Part shown: positions 56,191 through 64,000 of the stretch, one piece after another | Layout: every line of letters begins with the position of its first letter | Numbering within the stretch: position 1 is the first letter of the stretch | Source of the DNA: AWTP1-13 sp963832445 | GTDB taxonomy: Bacteria; Pseudomonadota; Alphaproteobacteria; Rhizobiales; Hyphomicrobiaceae | Length of the DNA: 64,000 bases | NCBI GenBank assembly: GCA_963832445.1 | Contig: CAWHUM010000018.1 | Coordinates: 1-64,000 of the forward strand | Direction: 5' to 3' | Position numbers and translations under genes: made by a program | The notes under the pieces: generated by a model | Databases searched by the model: none | What the model was told of the DNA's origin: nothing | Seen by the model: the letters and a program-made list of their open reading frames with translations, nothing else

Positions 56191-56685
56191 ATGAGGGCCA
56201 TCGTCGTGCGATTTGGGCGGGCATCGTGGGTTGCTGCAACTTTGGTGGCCGCCGTCATCGTGCTGGCCCACGCGGGCGGTGTTGCGCTCGCCGGAAACGT
56301 CGATTTGCCCGTGCCACGCACGACGATCTACCCCGGCGACACCATCTCCGACGACCAGCTCGCCGAGCGCGCGTTCCTGGCACACACTGTCACGCGCTCG
56401 ATGGTGTTCGACGACCGTCAGGCGTTGGTGGGGAAAGTTGCCAAGCGCACGCTCCTTCAGGGGCAGCCCGTGCCCGTCAGCGCCGTCCGCGACCCTTACC
56501 TGGTAAATACGGGCAAGGCCTCCCTCGTCGTCTACACCACGGGCGGGCTTACGATCACCACCCAGGCCGTTGCCCTTCAGAACGGGGTCGCCGGCGACGT
56601 CGTTACCCTGCGCAACCCCGACAGCGGGGTGGTCATTCAGGGCACCGTGGGGCCGGACGGCACCGTTCGGCTAGGGCCGCCATGA
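56191..56685 (+). CDS. flgA: P-ring assembly chaperone FlgA
   Basis: A 164-residue periplasmic protein: signal peptide-like N-terminus to about residue 35, then a SAF/FlgA domain (PVPRTTIYPGDTISDDQLAER, KRTLLQGQPVPVSAVRDPYLV). Needed for FlgI assembly; encoded immediately before flgI with ATGA overlap. Confidence 0.9.
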   Translation: MRAIVVRFGRASWVAATLVAAVIVLAHAGGVALAGNVDLPVPRTTIYPGDTISDDQLAERAFLAHTVTRSMVFDDRQALVGKVAKRTLLQGQPVPVSAVRDPYLVNTGKASLVVYTTGGLTITTQAVALQNGVAGDVVTLRNPDSGVVIQGTVGPDGTVRLGPP

Positions 56686-57782
56686 TCAAACAGGCACTCC
56701 TGGCGGGCGCGCTGTGCCTGATCGGATGGCAGGCCATTGCCGCCTCGCGCATCAAGGACATCGTCGCCGTGCAGGGTGTGCGGCCCAATCAGCTCGTCGG
56801 CTATGGCCTGGTCATCGGCCTCAACGGCACCGGCGACACCCTGCGCAACGCGCCCTTCACCGAGCAGTCGCTGCAGTCCATGCTCGATCGCATGGGCATC
56901 AACGTGCGCAACACCAAGGCGCGCACGCGCAATGTGGCGGCCGTGATTGTCACGGCGGAGCTGCCCGCGTTCACCGGTAAGGGCGCGCGCATCGATGTGA
57001 CGGCATCCTCGCTGGGGGATGCGACCTCGCTGCAGGGTGGCTCCCTAATCCTCACGCCGCTGACGGGGGCGGACAACAAGATCTATGCCGTGGCCCAGGG
57101 TCCCCTCGCTGTCACCGGCTTCGCCCAGACCGGCAAGGCGGAGACCGTCACGCAGGGCGTGCCGACCACGGGCCGCGTACCCAACGGGGGGTTGGTAGAG
57201 CGCGACGCTCCCGGCAAGCTTGCCGATGAAACGGCGATCGTGTTCGAGCTGCGCAACCCCGACTTCAACACGGCGATCAGCATCACCGACGCGATCAATG
57301 CCTACACACAGCAGCGCTACGGCATCAAGGTCGCGAAGGAAAACGATCTGAGGACGGTGTCTCTGGCGCGGCCGTTCTTTATTTCCGCGGCCCGCTTCAT
57401 CGCCGAAGTCGGCGACCTGCCAGTGCAACCCGATGCTCCCGCGCGCGTGGTCATCGATGAGCGAACGGGCACGATCGTGATCGGCAAGGACGTGCAGATA
57501 TCGACCGTGGCAGTTGCGCACGGCAACCTGACCGTGCGCGTAACCGAGAGTAGCAAGGCGTCCCAGCCGTTGCCCTTCGCGCGCGGCGAGACCGTGGTGA
57601 CGCCGGAAACGCAGATCGAGGTCGATCAGAAGGGCGCCAATCTCGCCATCATCCGCGGCACCAATCTGCAGACGCTGGTCGCTGGTCTCAACCGTATCGG
57701 GCTGAAGCCTCCTGGCATCATCGCCATTCTACAGGCGATCAAGAGCGCCGGCGCCCTGCAGGCTGACTTGGTCGTCCAATGA
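56682..57782 (+). CDS. flgI: P-ring protein FlgI
   Basis: A 366-residue periplasmic ring protein: signal peptide (LLAGALCLIGWQAIA), then SRIKDIVAVQGVRPNQLVGYGLVIGLNGTGD, RNVAAVIVTAELPAF, VTASSLGDATSLQGGSL and LNRIGLKPPGIIAILQAIK. Starts inside the flgA stop. Confidence 0.95.
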   Translation: MIKQALLAGALCLIGWQAIAASRIKDIVAVQGVRPNQLVGYGLVIGLNGTGDTLRNAPFTEQSLQSMLDRMGINVRNTKARTRNVAAVIVTAELPAFTGKGARIDVTASSLGDATSLQGGSLILTPLTGADNKIYAVAQGPLAVTGFAQTGKAETVTQGVPTTGRVPNGGLVERDAPGKLADETAIVFELRNPDFNTAISITDAINAYTQQRYGIKVAKENDLRTVSLARPFFISAARFIAEVGDLPVQPDAPARVVIDERTGTIVIGKDVQISTVAVAHGNLTVRVTESSKASQPLPFARGETVVTPETQIEVDQKGANLAIIRGTNLQTLVAGLNRIGLKPPGIIAILQAIKSAGALQADLVVQ

Positions 57783-58492
57783 CAACGATGCTCGAAGGGC
57801 GCCGGCCGCTTGCCTCGGCCATCTGGCGTGGCGTGCGCGTGGCCGCGATAGCCGCCACACTTGCGGTTGCCAGCTCCGTGGCGCTTGCGCAGCAGGGCTG
57901 GGAGACGACGGTGACGGGGAGTGTGCAGCCGTCGAAGCCGGCCGCCGCCCCATGGACTTCCGCCGCGGCATCGCCAAAGCCCAAGCCCGATGTTGCAGCT
58001 CAGCCCGATCGCAAGCCCACTGCGCTGAAGGCGGAGGTCAAGCCGGACACGGCAGCGCTCAAGGGAACTGCGGCCGAGGAGTACTGCGCCAACATTGCCA
58101 ATCCTGCGGCCGATGCGCGCTTTGCCTGGCAGAGGAAGATGCTCGCCGGCATGGAGCAGGAGGTCGCCAAGCGAATAGCGGCCCTGGAAGAGAGGACCGC
58201 GGAGCTGCAGAAGTGGTTGGCTCGCCGCGACGAGTTCTCCAAGAAGGCCAACGAGACCCTCTTGCGCATCTATGCGCGCATGCGGCCGGACGCGGCTGCC
58301 GTGCAATTGGCTGCGTTGGACGAGGAGACTGCTGCCTCGCTTCTGGTGCGGCTCGAACCGCGCACCGCGAGCCTGATTCTCAATGAGATGGAGCCCGGCC
58401 AGGCCGTTCGCCTGTCGGCAACAATCAGCGGTGCGGGCAAGGTCACGCCGGTCGCGCCCCCCAAGAACCCGGCAGAGGCCAAGGCCAAATGA
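57779..58492 (+). CDS. MotE-like periplasmic chaperone
   Basis: A 237-residue exported protein with a signal peptide (IAATLAVASSVALA), Pro/Ala/Lys-rich linker, coiled coil (QRKMLAGMEQEVAKRIAALEERTAELQKWLARRDEF) and a C-terminal MgtE-N-like segment (LLRIYARMRPDAAAVQLAALDEETAASLLVRLEPRTASLILNEM). This order matches rhizobial MotE, which folds MotC. ATGA overlaps with flgI and flgH. Confidence 0.8.
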   Translation: MTTMLEGRRPLASAIWRGVRVAAIAATLAVASSVALAQQGWETTVTGSVQPSKPAAAPWTSAAASPKPKPDVAAQPDRKPTALKAEVKPDTAALKGTAAEEYCANIANPAADARFAWQRKMLAGMEQEVAKRIAALEERTAELQKWLARRDEFSKKANETLLRIYARMRPDAAAVQLAALDEETAASLLVRLEPRTASLILNEMEPGQAVRLSATISGAGKVTPVAPPKNPAEAKAK

Positions 58493-59208
58493 TACGATCG
58501 GTCGTCCTAATCGGGCTCTGCCTGGCGCTGCTGGCGGGGTGCGCCGCCAACGTCCACGACATCGGCAAGGAGCCTGCGTTGACACCCGTCGGTGCCGGTT
58601 TGCGCCCCAACACCGTCGCTGTGCCCAACGAGCCGGCACCCCCGCCGATGTACAAGGCCGGCAATTCCTTCTGGCAGGACGCGAGCGCCGATCTTTTCCG
58701 CGATCCTCGTGCGATGAAGGTCGGCGACGTGGTGACCGTAAAGATCTCCATCAAGGACAAGGCCTCGCTCGACAACACCTCGGAGCGGTCCCGCGACAGC
58801 AAGATGAACTTCAACCTCGATACCAACTACAAGCTGCAACTGCCGTTGCTGAGTGGCAGCGGCAATGGAACGGCTGACTCCACGATCGACTCCAAAAGCT
58901 CGAGCAAAGGCGAAGGAGCGATCACACGCTCCGAGAGCATTGAGTTGTTGGTGGCGGCCGTCGTCATGGACGTGCTGCCCAACGGCAACCTCATAATCAG
59001 CGGTACGCAGGAGGTGCGCGTGAACTTCGAAATGCGCGTGCTGACCGTGCAGGGGATCGTGCGGCCGCGCGATATCTCCACTGAGAATATGGTCTCCTAC
59101 GAGAAGATCGCCGAGGCACGCATATCGTACGGCGGGCGCGGCCGCCTAACGGAAGTCCAGCAGCCGGCTTGGGGCCAGCAGCTTCTCGACATCATCTTTC
59201 CGTTCTGA
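58489..59208 (+). CDS. flgH: L-ring lipoprotein FlgH
   Basis: A 239-residue outer-membrane ring lipoprotein. Lipobox LLAGC gives acylated Cys18. GDVVTVKISIKDKASLDNTSERSR, LVAAVVMDVLPNGNLIISGTQEV and VRPRDISTENMVSYEKIAEARISYGGRGRLTEVQQP are diagnostic for FlgH. Confidence 0.95.
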   Translation: MIRSVVLIGLCLALLAGCAANVHDIGKEPALTPVGAGLRPNTVAVPNEPAPPPMYKAGNSFWQDASADLFRDPRAMKVGDVVTVKISIKDKASLDNTSERSRDSKMNFNLDTNYKLQLPLLSGSGNGTADSTIDSKSSSKGEGAITRSESIELLVAAVVMDVLPNGNLIISGTQEVRVNFEMRVLTVQGIVRPRDISTENMVSYEKIAEARISYGGRGRLTEVQQPAWGQQLLDIIFPF

Positions 59209-59225
59209 GCCTGCGGCGAGGTGCG

Positions 59226-59735
59226 ATGGCCGAGCCCGACGACACCAGCCAGCCAACGGGAGCCCCGGCAGCACCTGCAGGGCCATCGCTGCTCGCACTG
59301 ATCCTGGCGATGGCTGTTCTGACCGGGCTGTCCTTGGGGGCTGGAGGGCTGTTTGGCCTTCAGGTGCTCTCCAGGGTTGGCAAACAAGCGCCGCCATCGG
59401 CAAAGGTGGACGCCGCCGACGGGCGCAAGGGGCGATTCTCCGAGAAGGCCACGCTGTTTGCCTTGTCGCCCATGGTTACCAACATCGCGAGCCCGGAGCG
59501 CACGTGGATCAGGCTCGAGGCCTCCATTGTGCTCGATGGCGAAGGTGTGGACGCCAAAGGACTCGCCGCCGCCATCACCGAGGATACGGTCGCCTACCTG
59601 CGAACGCTTTCGCTGCCCCTGATCGAGGGCTCGAGCGGGCTCTTGCATTTCCGTGAAGATCTCAACGACCGCGTGCGCATTCGCAGCGGCGGCAAGGTGC
59701 GAGATCTCATCATCCACACGTTGATCGTGGAGTGA
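59226..59735 (+). CDS. fliL: Flagellar basal-body protein FliL
   Basis: A 169-residue protein with one membrane helix (LLALILAMAVLTGLSLGAGGLFGLQ) and periplasmic FliL domain (SPMVTNIASPERTWIRLEASIVLDGE .. DLIIHTLIVE). Interacts with the stators. Start placed at MAEPDD. Overlaps the start region of fliP. Confidence 0.88.
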   Translation: MAEPDDTSQPTGAPAAPAGPSLLALILAMAVLTGLSLGAGGLFGLQVLSRVGKQAPPSAKVDAADGRKGRFSEKATLFALSPMVTNIASPERTWIRLEASIVLDGEGVDAKGLAAAITEDTVAYLRTLSLPLIEGSSGLLHFREDLNDRVRIRSGGKVRDLIIHTLIVE

Positions 59736-59743
59736 GAGGCAAC

Positions 59744-60532
59744 ATGAAGAAGCTCGCCATCATTCTGCTGCTGTTCCTGGCGGGTGCTACGGCAGCGGCG
59801 GCCCAGGTGCCCAAGCTCGACACACTCATTCCCGGAAGCGACGGCACCGCAGCCGGCAGGATCATCCAGCTCGTCCTGGTCATAACCGTGCTTTCAGTGG
59901 CGCCGGGGCTGCTTATCATGGTGACGTGCTTCACCCGCTTCGTAGTCGCTCTGTCATTCTTGCGTACGGGGCTCGGATTGCAGACGACGCCCGCCAACCT
60001 CGTTATGATCAGCCTCGCGTTGTTCATGACCTTCTATGTGATGGGGCCAACCTTCGACCAAGCCTGGCAGAACGGCGTGCAGCCTCTCATCGAGAACAAG
60101 ATCACCGAGCACGAGGCCTACACGCGCGTCAGCGCCCCGTTCCGGACCTTCATGCGGGCCAACGTGCGTGAAAAGGACCTGCAATTGTTCGCCGACCTGG
60201 CGCCTGGTTCTCGCCCGGCGGCGCCAGGCAAGGCTCCGCCGCAGATCGCTGCGCCGGCCGCCGTGGCGCCGCAAGCCGACGCCGGCGAGGTCGAGTTGCG
60301 CATACTCATCCCGGCCTTCATGATCTCAGAGCTCAGGCGAGGCTTCGAAATCGGCTTCCTGATCGTGCTGCCGTTCCTGGTGATTGATCTCATTGTGGCG
60401 ACGCTGACCATGTCGATGGGCATGATGATGCTGCCGCCGACCGTCATTTCCCTGCCGTTCAAGATTCTCTTCTTCGTCCTGATAGACGGGTGGAACCTTC
60501 TCGTCGGTTCGCTGGTCCGCTCATTCGTCTGA
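59744..60532 (+). CDS. fliP: Flagellar export gate protein FliP
   Basis: A 262-residue protein: signal peptide/first helix (KLAIILLLFLAGATAAAA), LDTLIPGSDGTAAGRIIQLVLVITVLSVAPGLLIMVTCFTR and FVVALSFLRTGLGLQTTP are conserved. C-terminal ILIPAFMISELRRGFEIGFL and MGMMMLPPTVISLPFKILFFVLIDGW. A Pro/Ala-rich loop between ADLA and VELRIL is about 15 residues longer than in enteric FliP. ATG 59744 chosen after GAGAGG; GTG 59732 is possible. Confidence 0.93.
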   Translation: MKKLAIILLLFLAGATAAAAQVPKLDTLIPGSDGTAAGRIIQLVLVITVLSVAPGLLIMVTCFTRFVVALSFLRTGLGLQTTPANLVMISLALFMTFYVMGPTFDQAWQNGVQPLIENKITEHEAYTRVSAPFRTFMRANVREKDLQLFADLAPGSRPAAPGKAPPQIAAPAAVAPQADAGEVELRILIPAFMISELRRGFEIGFLIVLPFLVIDLIVATLTMSMGMMMLPPTVISLPFKILFFVLIDGWNLLVGSLVRSFV

Positions 60533-60546
60533 CGCCAAGCTTGCGC

Positions 60547-60577
60547 GTTAAGCGATATGCAACACTTATCGCTTAAC
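60547..60577. terminator. Hairpin after fliP
   Basis: GTTAAGCGAT pairs perfectly with ATCGCTTAAC across an 11-base loop, 15 bp after the fliP stop and before the first flagellin. A stretch CATATTTCTTAT follows. It likely ends the long flagellar transcript or forms part of the flagellin leader. Confidence 0.55.
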
Positions 60578-60700
60578 CATATTTCTTATGGCAGGTTGGA
60601 GCGCACACAGACGGGGCTCCAAGAGGCTTGACGGCCCGCTGCCAGGCCGGCTTGCGCCCGGTCAGCCTCCGTTTGTGGCCACCTTGCGAGGGTCCTGCAG

Positions 60701-61637
60701 ATGAGCAGCATCAACACGAACGTCGCAGCGATGACGGCGCTGCATACGCTCACCCAAACAAACATCCAGCTCACCGAGACCCAGGGCCGCATCTCCACCG
60801 GCTATCGGGTTGCCGACGCATCCGATAACGCCGCCTACTGGTCGATCGCCACCACCATGCGCTCCGACAACATGGCGCTGTCCACGGTGCAGGACGCCCT
60901 GGGGCTCGGCGCCGCAACCGTCGATGTCGCCTACACCGGCATCAACAGCGCCATCAAGGTGGTCGACCAGATCAAGAGCAAGCTGGTGGCGGCCCGCCAG
61001 CCCGGCGTCGACCGCAACAAGATCCAGAGCGAAATCACGGAGCTGCAGTCACAACTGCGCGGCATCGCCGACTCTGCCTCGTTCTCGGGCGAGAACTGGC
61101 TGTCGGTGGACTCGGGTGCAGCCACCTACAACGCCACCAAGACCATCGTGTCGTCGTTCTCCCGCACCGCCGGCGCGGTTGTCATAGGCACCATCACCGT
61201 CGATGTCGACGGCACCAAGCTGTTCGATGCCGCCGACCAGTCGGGCATCCTGGACACGCAAAGCACGACCACCAACGGCGGCGTTACCTATTCGGTGGCG
61301 GGCTTGACCGATGCGGTCGACATCTCGGCCCTGTCTGACAGCGACAACGACCTGGCCGACCTGGAAGAGATCATCGGCGTTGTCGACGGAACGATCTCGT
61401 CCATGACCGACGCGGCCACCTCCATGGGCGCGGCCAAGGCGCGCATCGGCATCCAGCAGGATTTCGTCAAGAGCCTCATGGATGCGGTCAGCCGCGGCGT
61501 CGGCCAGCTGGTCGATGCGGACATGAACGAGGAGTTCGACCAAGCTGCAGGCCCTGCAGGTCAAGCAACAGCTGGGCGTGCAGTCGCTTAGCATCGCCAA
61601 CTCCTCGAGCCAGCAGATCCTCTCGCTCTTCCGCTAG
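60701..61637 (+). CDS. Flagellin 1, one frameshift near the 3' end
   Basis: A flagellin of about 312 residues, short type. N-terminal SSINTNVAAMTALHTLTQTNI with STGYRVADASDNAAYWSIATTMRSDNMALS forms D0/D1. Near 61537 an extra T changes ESTKLQALQVKQQLG into EFDQAAGPAGQATAG and an early stop. Without it the C-terminus reads LQALQVKQQLGVQSLSIANSSSQQILSLFR and stops at 61635-61637, normal for the family. Highly similar to flagellin 2. Confidence 0.92.
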
Positions 61638-61667
61638 AACGCATCAAGCACAACACCGTAGCCAAAC

Positions 61668-61694
61668 GGCCACGCTCTCCTTGGGAGCGTGGCC
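61668..61694. terminator. Hairpin after flagellin 1
   Basis: GGCCACGCTC and GAGCGTGGCC form perfect 10-bp arms with a 7-base loop, 31 bp after the repaired stop. Probable rho-independent-like terminator or mRNA stabiliser separating the two flagellin transcripts. No long T-tract. Confidence 0.65.
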
Positions 61695-61899
61695 GCTGGC
61701 GTTGGATTCGCCTTCTCAGGCCTGGCGCAAGCTAAAAGGGTTAATACATGGGTAAGAATCGTCATCTAGGCATTAAAGCAGGATGGCACGTCAAAGACGC
61801 TTGAGTGACAGCGGCTCTGGAACGTGATGCCACTCTGACATGCTGGCGACTGCTCGGATGTATTGCGTTTCCCAATAACCTCTCTGAGAGACGCAAGGG

Positions 61900-62836
61900 A
61901 TGAGTAGCATCAATACGAACGTCGCGGCGATGACGGCGCTGCAGACGCTAACGCAGACCAACAAGTCGCTGACCGAGACGCAGAGCCGCATCTCCACCGG
62001 CTACCGGGTTGCCGATGCATCCGACAACGCGGCTTATTGGTCGATCGCGACCAGCATGCGCTCCGACAACTCGGCTATGTCCACTGTGCAGGACGCCCTT
62101 GGCCTCGGCGCCGCGACCGTAGACGTCGCCTACACCGGTATCAACAGCGCCATCAAGGTCGTCGACCAGATCAAGAGCAAGTTGGTGGCTGCCCGCCAGC
62201 CAGGCATCGACCGCAGCAAGATCCAGAGTGAAATCACCGAGCTGCAGTCGCAGCTGCGCGGCATCGCCGACTCCGGTTCGTTCTCGGGCGAGAACTGGCT
62301 GTCGGTGGACTCCGAGCGCCGGGAACTACAACGCCACCAAGACCATCGTGTCGTCGTTCTCGCGCTCGGGTGGCGTGGTAACCATCGGCACGATCGGCAT
62401 CGATCTGAGCAGTCTCAAGCTGTTCGATGCCGCCGACCAGTCGGGCATTCTCGATCTGCAGAGCACGACTACGAATGGCGGCGTGACCTATTCCGTCGCG
62501 GGCTCGGCCGACGCGGTCGACATCTCGGCCCTGACCGACAGCGACGCCGACCTCCAGGACTTGGAAGAGATTATCGGCATGGTCGATGCCACCATATCCT
62601 CCATGACGGATGCGGCGACCTCGCTCGGTGCGTCCAAGGCGCGCATCGGCATCCAGCAGGATTTTATCAAGGCCCTGATGAATGCGGTCAGCCGCGGCAT
62701 CGGCCAGCTGGTCGATGCCGACATGAACGAGGAGTCGACCAAGCTGCAGGCCTTGCAGGTCAAGCAGCAGCTGGGCGTTCAGTCGCTCGGCATCGCCAAT
62801 TCGAGCAGCCAATCTATCATGCAGCTCTTCCAATAA
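61900..62836 (+). CDS. Flagellin 2, one frameshift
   Basis: Second flagellin, about 312 residues. N-terminal STGYRVADASDNAAYWSIATSMRSDNSAMS is nearly identical to flagellin 1. Near 62313 an extra C changes VDSSAGNYNATKTIV into VDSERRELQRHQ. Downstream the other frame gives NATKTIVSSFSRS and NEESTKLQALQVKQQLGVQSLGIANSSSQSIMQLFQ. It has its own 262-bp upstream region, so separate expression is likely. Confidence 0.92.
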
Positions 62837-62988
62837 GCGATTTCCTCCACTGACCGGTTTGGGCCTGCTCTTGTTGCGGGCATGGCGTGATCGGATCGGA
62901 AGCTGCGCCGCCTGCGGCCGCGCAATTCTCGCGCAAGGTTGGTGCCAGAATATCCTCGCTCGAACCACAGGCATGACCGGGACCTCTC

Positions 62989-64000
62989 ATGTTCGGGCTG
63001 GAGCAGCTGGAGCGGCTATGGGGCAGCCTGCTGGGGCTCGGCGGGCGCCGCCTCGCGACCCTCGGCCTCATTGGTTTGAGTGTGTTCGCCGCGGTCGGCG
63101 GAGGCAGCTATTATCTGAGCCGGCCCGAGTTTGAGACCCTTTACATTGGTCTGAACGCACAGGACGTCAGCCGCATCGGCGCTGCGTTGAAAGAGGCCGG
63201 CATAACCTTCGACGTGAACTCGCAAGGCAACGCCGTGTCCGTCCGGCGCGGGCAGACTGCGCAGGCTCGCATGCTGCTGGCCGAGAAGGGTCTGCCGACC
63301 AGCTCGAATGCCGGCTACGAGCTGTTCGACAAGATGGGGTCGATGGGCCTCACATCGTTCATGCAGGAGATCACGCGACTGAGGGCCCTGGAGGGCGAGA
63401 TCGCCCGCACCATCCAGGCCATGAAGGGTGTAAAGGCCGCGCGCGTTCACATCGTGCTGCCGGAAGCGGGGTCGTTCCGCCGCACCCGGCAGCAGCCCTC
63501 TGCTTCCGTCATCATTCGCACCGAGAACGCAGGCGACTTCCCCTCCGGTCCGGCGATCCGGCATTTGGTGTCGGCTGCCATCCCTGGGATGACCATCGAC
63601 CAGGTGTCGGTGTTGAGCACTGACGGGACAATCCTTGCCGCCGGCGGCGACACCTTCAATGCGACGCCGGCCAAGATGCTTTCGCTGGAGCGTACGGTTG
63701 CCAAGGAGCTGCAGGACAATGTGAGGAAGACGCTTGCTCCGTACCTGGGCCTCGACAATTTCGAGATTAGCGTGGCGGCGCGCCTCAACACCGACAAGCG
63801 GCAGATCAACGAGACGAACTTCAATCCAGACGGCAAGGCGGAGCGCTCGGTCCGCACGGTCAAAGAGACCGGCAGCTCGCAGAACAGCAATAGCAATCGG
63901 CCCACTGCCGGCGTCGAGCAAAACATTCCTGCGGACCAGGCGACAGGTAGCACTACGGGCGAGCAGAACAAAAAACAGAACGAGCGGCGCGAGGAGCTGA
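62989..64000 (+). CDS. fliF: Flagellar MS-ring protein FliF (3' end outside window)
   Basis: Open from the ATG at 62989 to the window end with no stop, at least 337 residues of an expected 550. MFGLEQLERLWGSL, membrane helix LATLGLIGLSVFAAVGGGSYY, then LYIGLNAQDVSRIGAALKEAGITF, PTSSNAGYELFDKMGSMGLTSFMQEITRLRALEGEIARTI and VKAARVHIVLPE are FliF signatures. 152 bp after flagellin 2, so possibly a new transcription unit. Confidence 0.93.
   Translation, partial: MFGLEQLERLWGSLLGLGGRRLATLGLIGLSVFAAVGGGSYYLSRPEFETLYIGLNAQDVSRIGAALKEAGITFDVNSQGNAVSVRRGQTAQARMLLAEKGLPTSSNAGYELFDKMGSMGLTSFMQEITRLRALEGEIARTIQAMKGVKAARVHIVLPEAGSFRRTRQQPSASVIIRTENAGDFPSGPAIRHLVSAAIPGMTIDQVSVLSTDGTILAAGGDTFNATPAKMLSLERTVAKELQDNVRKTLAPYLGLDNFEISVAARLNTDKRQINETNFNPDGKAERSVRTVKETGSSQNSNSNRPTAGVEQNIPADQATGSTTGEQNKKQNERREEL

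Noticed and set aside
61780..61806. Sigma-54-like promoter (TGGCACG..GC) before flagellin 2
   Set aside because: The GG-to-GC spacing is two bases too long for a sigma-54 site, so it was not called.
60701..62836. Programmed frameshifting in the flagellins
   Set aside because: No slippery heptamer or common break site; many unrelated genes in the window have the same kind of +1 break.

Overview
The window looks like part of an alphaproteobacterial chromosome of the order Hyphomicrobiales (Rhizobiales). The reasons are high GC, a flagellar locus headed by a FtcR-type regulator and carrying flaF, a MotE-like gene and short tandem flagellins, a box pathway for benzoyl-CoA, and many LivKHMGF, TctC and Ugp-type transport genes. 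No tRNA, rRNA or CRISPR array was seen. Genus cannot be decided from the sequence alone.

Layout. (1) 1-6.9 kb is a low-density patchwork of decayed or partial genes: a DUF2182 membrane protein, a TIGR03118-type secreted protein, two alpha/beta-hydrolase remnants on opposite strands, and an islet of toxin/defence-type pieces (MNT-like nucleotidyltransferase with a small overlapping partner, a broken PIN-like gene, a truncated HEPN-like fragment, and an 84%-identical stray copy of the nucleotidyltransferase 3' end). (2) 6.9-15 kb holds a Ugp-type ABC importer (ugpC, ugpE, creatininase-like gene, ugpA, ugpB on the minus strand), divergent from glycerol kinase and a zinc alcohol dehydrogenase. 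(3) 15-21 kb holds a GDSL autotransporter esterase, a small deazaflavin-type oxidoreductase, two long CTAG-bounded hairpins, and a minus-strand operon of hydrolase, MalY/PatB-like aminotransferase and class I amidotransferase. (4) 21-31 kb is a minus-strand aromatic catabolic block: TctC-like binding protein, boxC, boxB, livK, a GNAT, livH, livM, livG and livF. A TGCA-rich promoter region in front of boxC resembles BoxR/BzdR operators. (5) 31-36 kb holds a cupin, divergent TetR and LuxR regulators around a repeated operator, and a SsuABC/TauABC-type importer. (6) 36.3-64 kb is a nearly complete flagellar locus: ftcR, flgE, flgK, flgL, flaF, flgD, fliQ, flhA, fliR, FliJ-like, rod-binding, FlgN-like, FliL-like, an inverted fliI-flgF pair, motA, fliM, fliN, fliG, flhB, an unknown gene, flgB, flgC, fliE, flgG, flgA, flgI, motE-like, flgH, fliL, fliP, two flagellins and the start of fliF. 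flbT is absent from its usual place after flaF.

How it works together. The flagellar block encodes the export gate (FlhA, FlhB, FliP, FliQ, FliR), ATPase and accessory proteins, MS/C-ring, rod, P- and L-rings, hook, junction proteins, filament and stator MotA. Long runs of ATGA overlaps show translational coupling. The box/liv block would import an aromatic acid and epoxidise and open benzoyl-CoA, but the CoA ligase, BoxA and the final aldehyde dehydrogenase are not in this window.

Sequence quality caveat. At least 15 otherwise intact conserved genes, including both flagellins, flhA, fliE, boxC, livH, ugpA/C and glpK, are interrupted by single-base indels. Where the ancestral reading can be reconstructed, most are +1 insertions. 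This pattern fits consensus error better than biology, so those genes are called as CDS with frameshifts rather than as pseudogenes.
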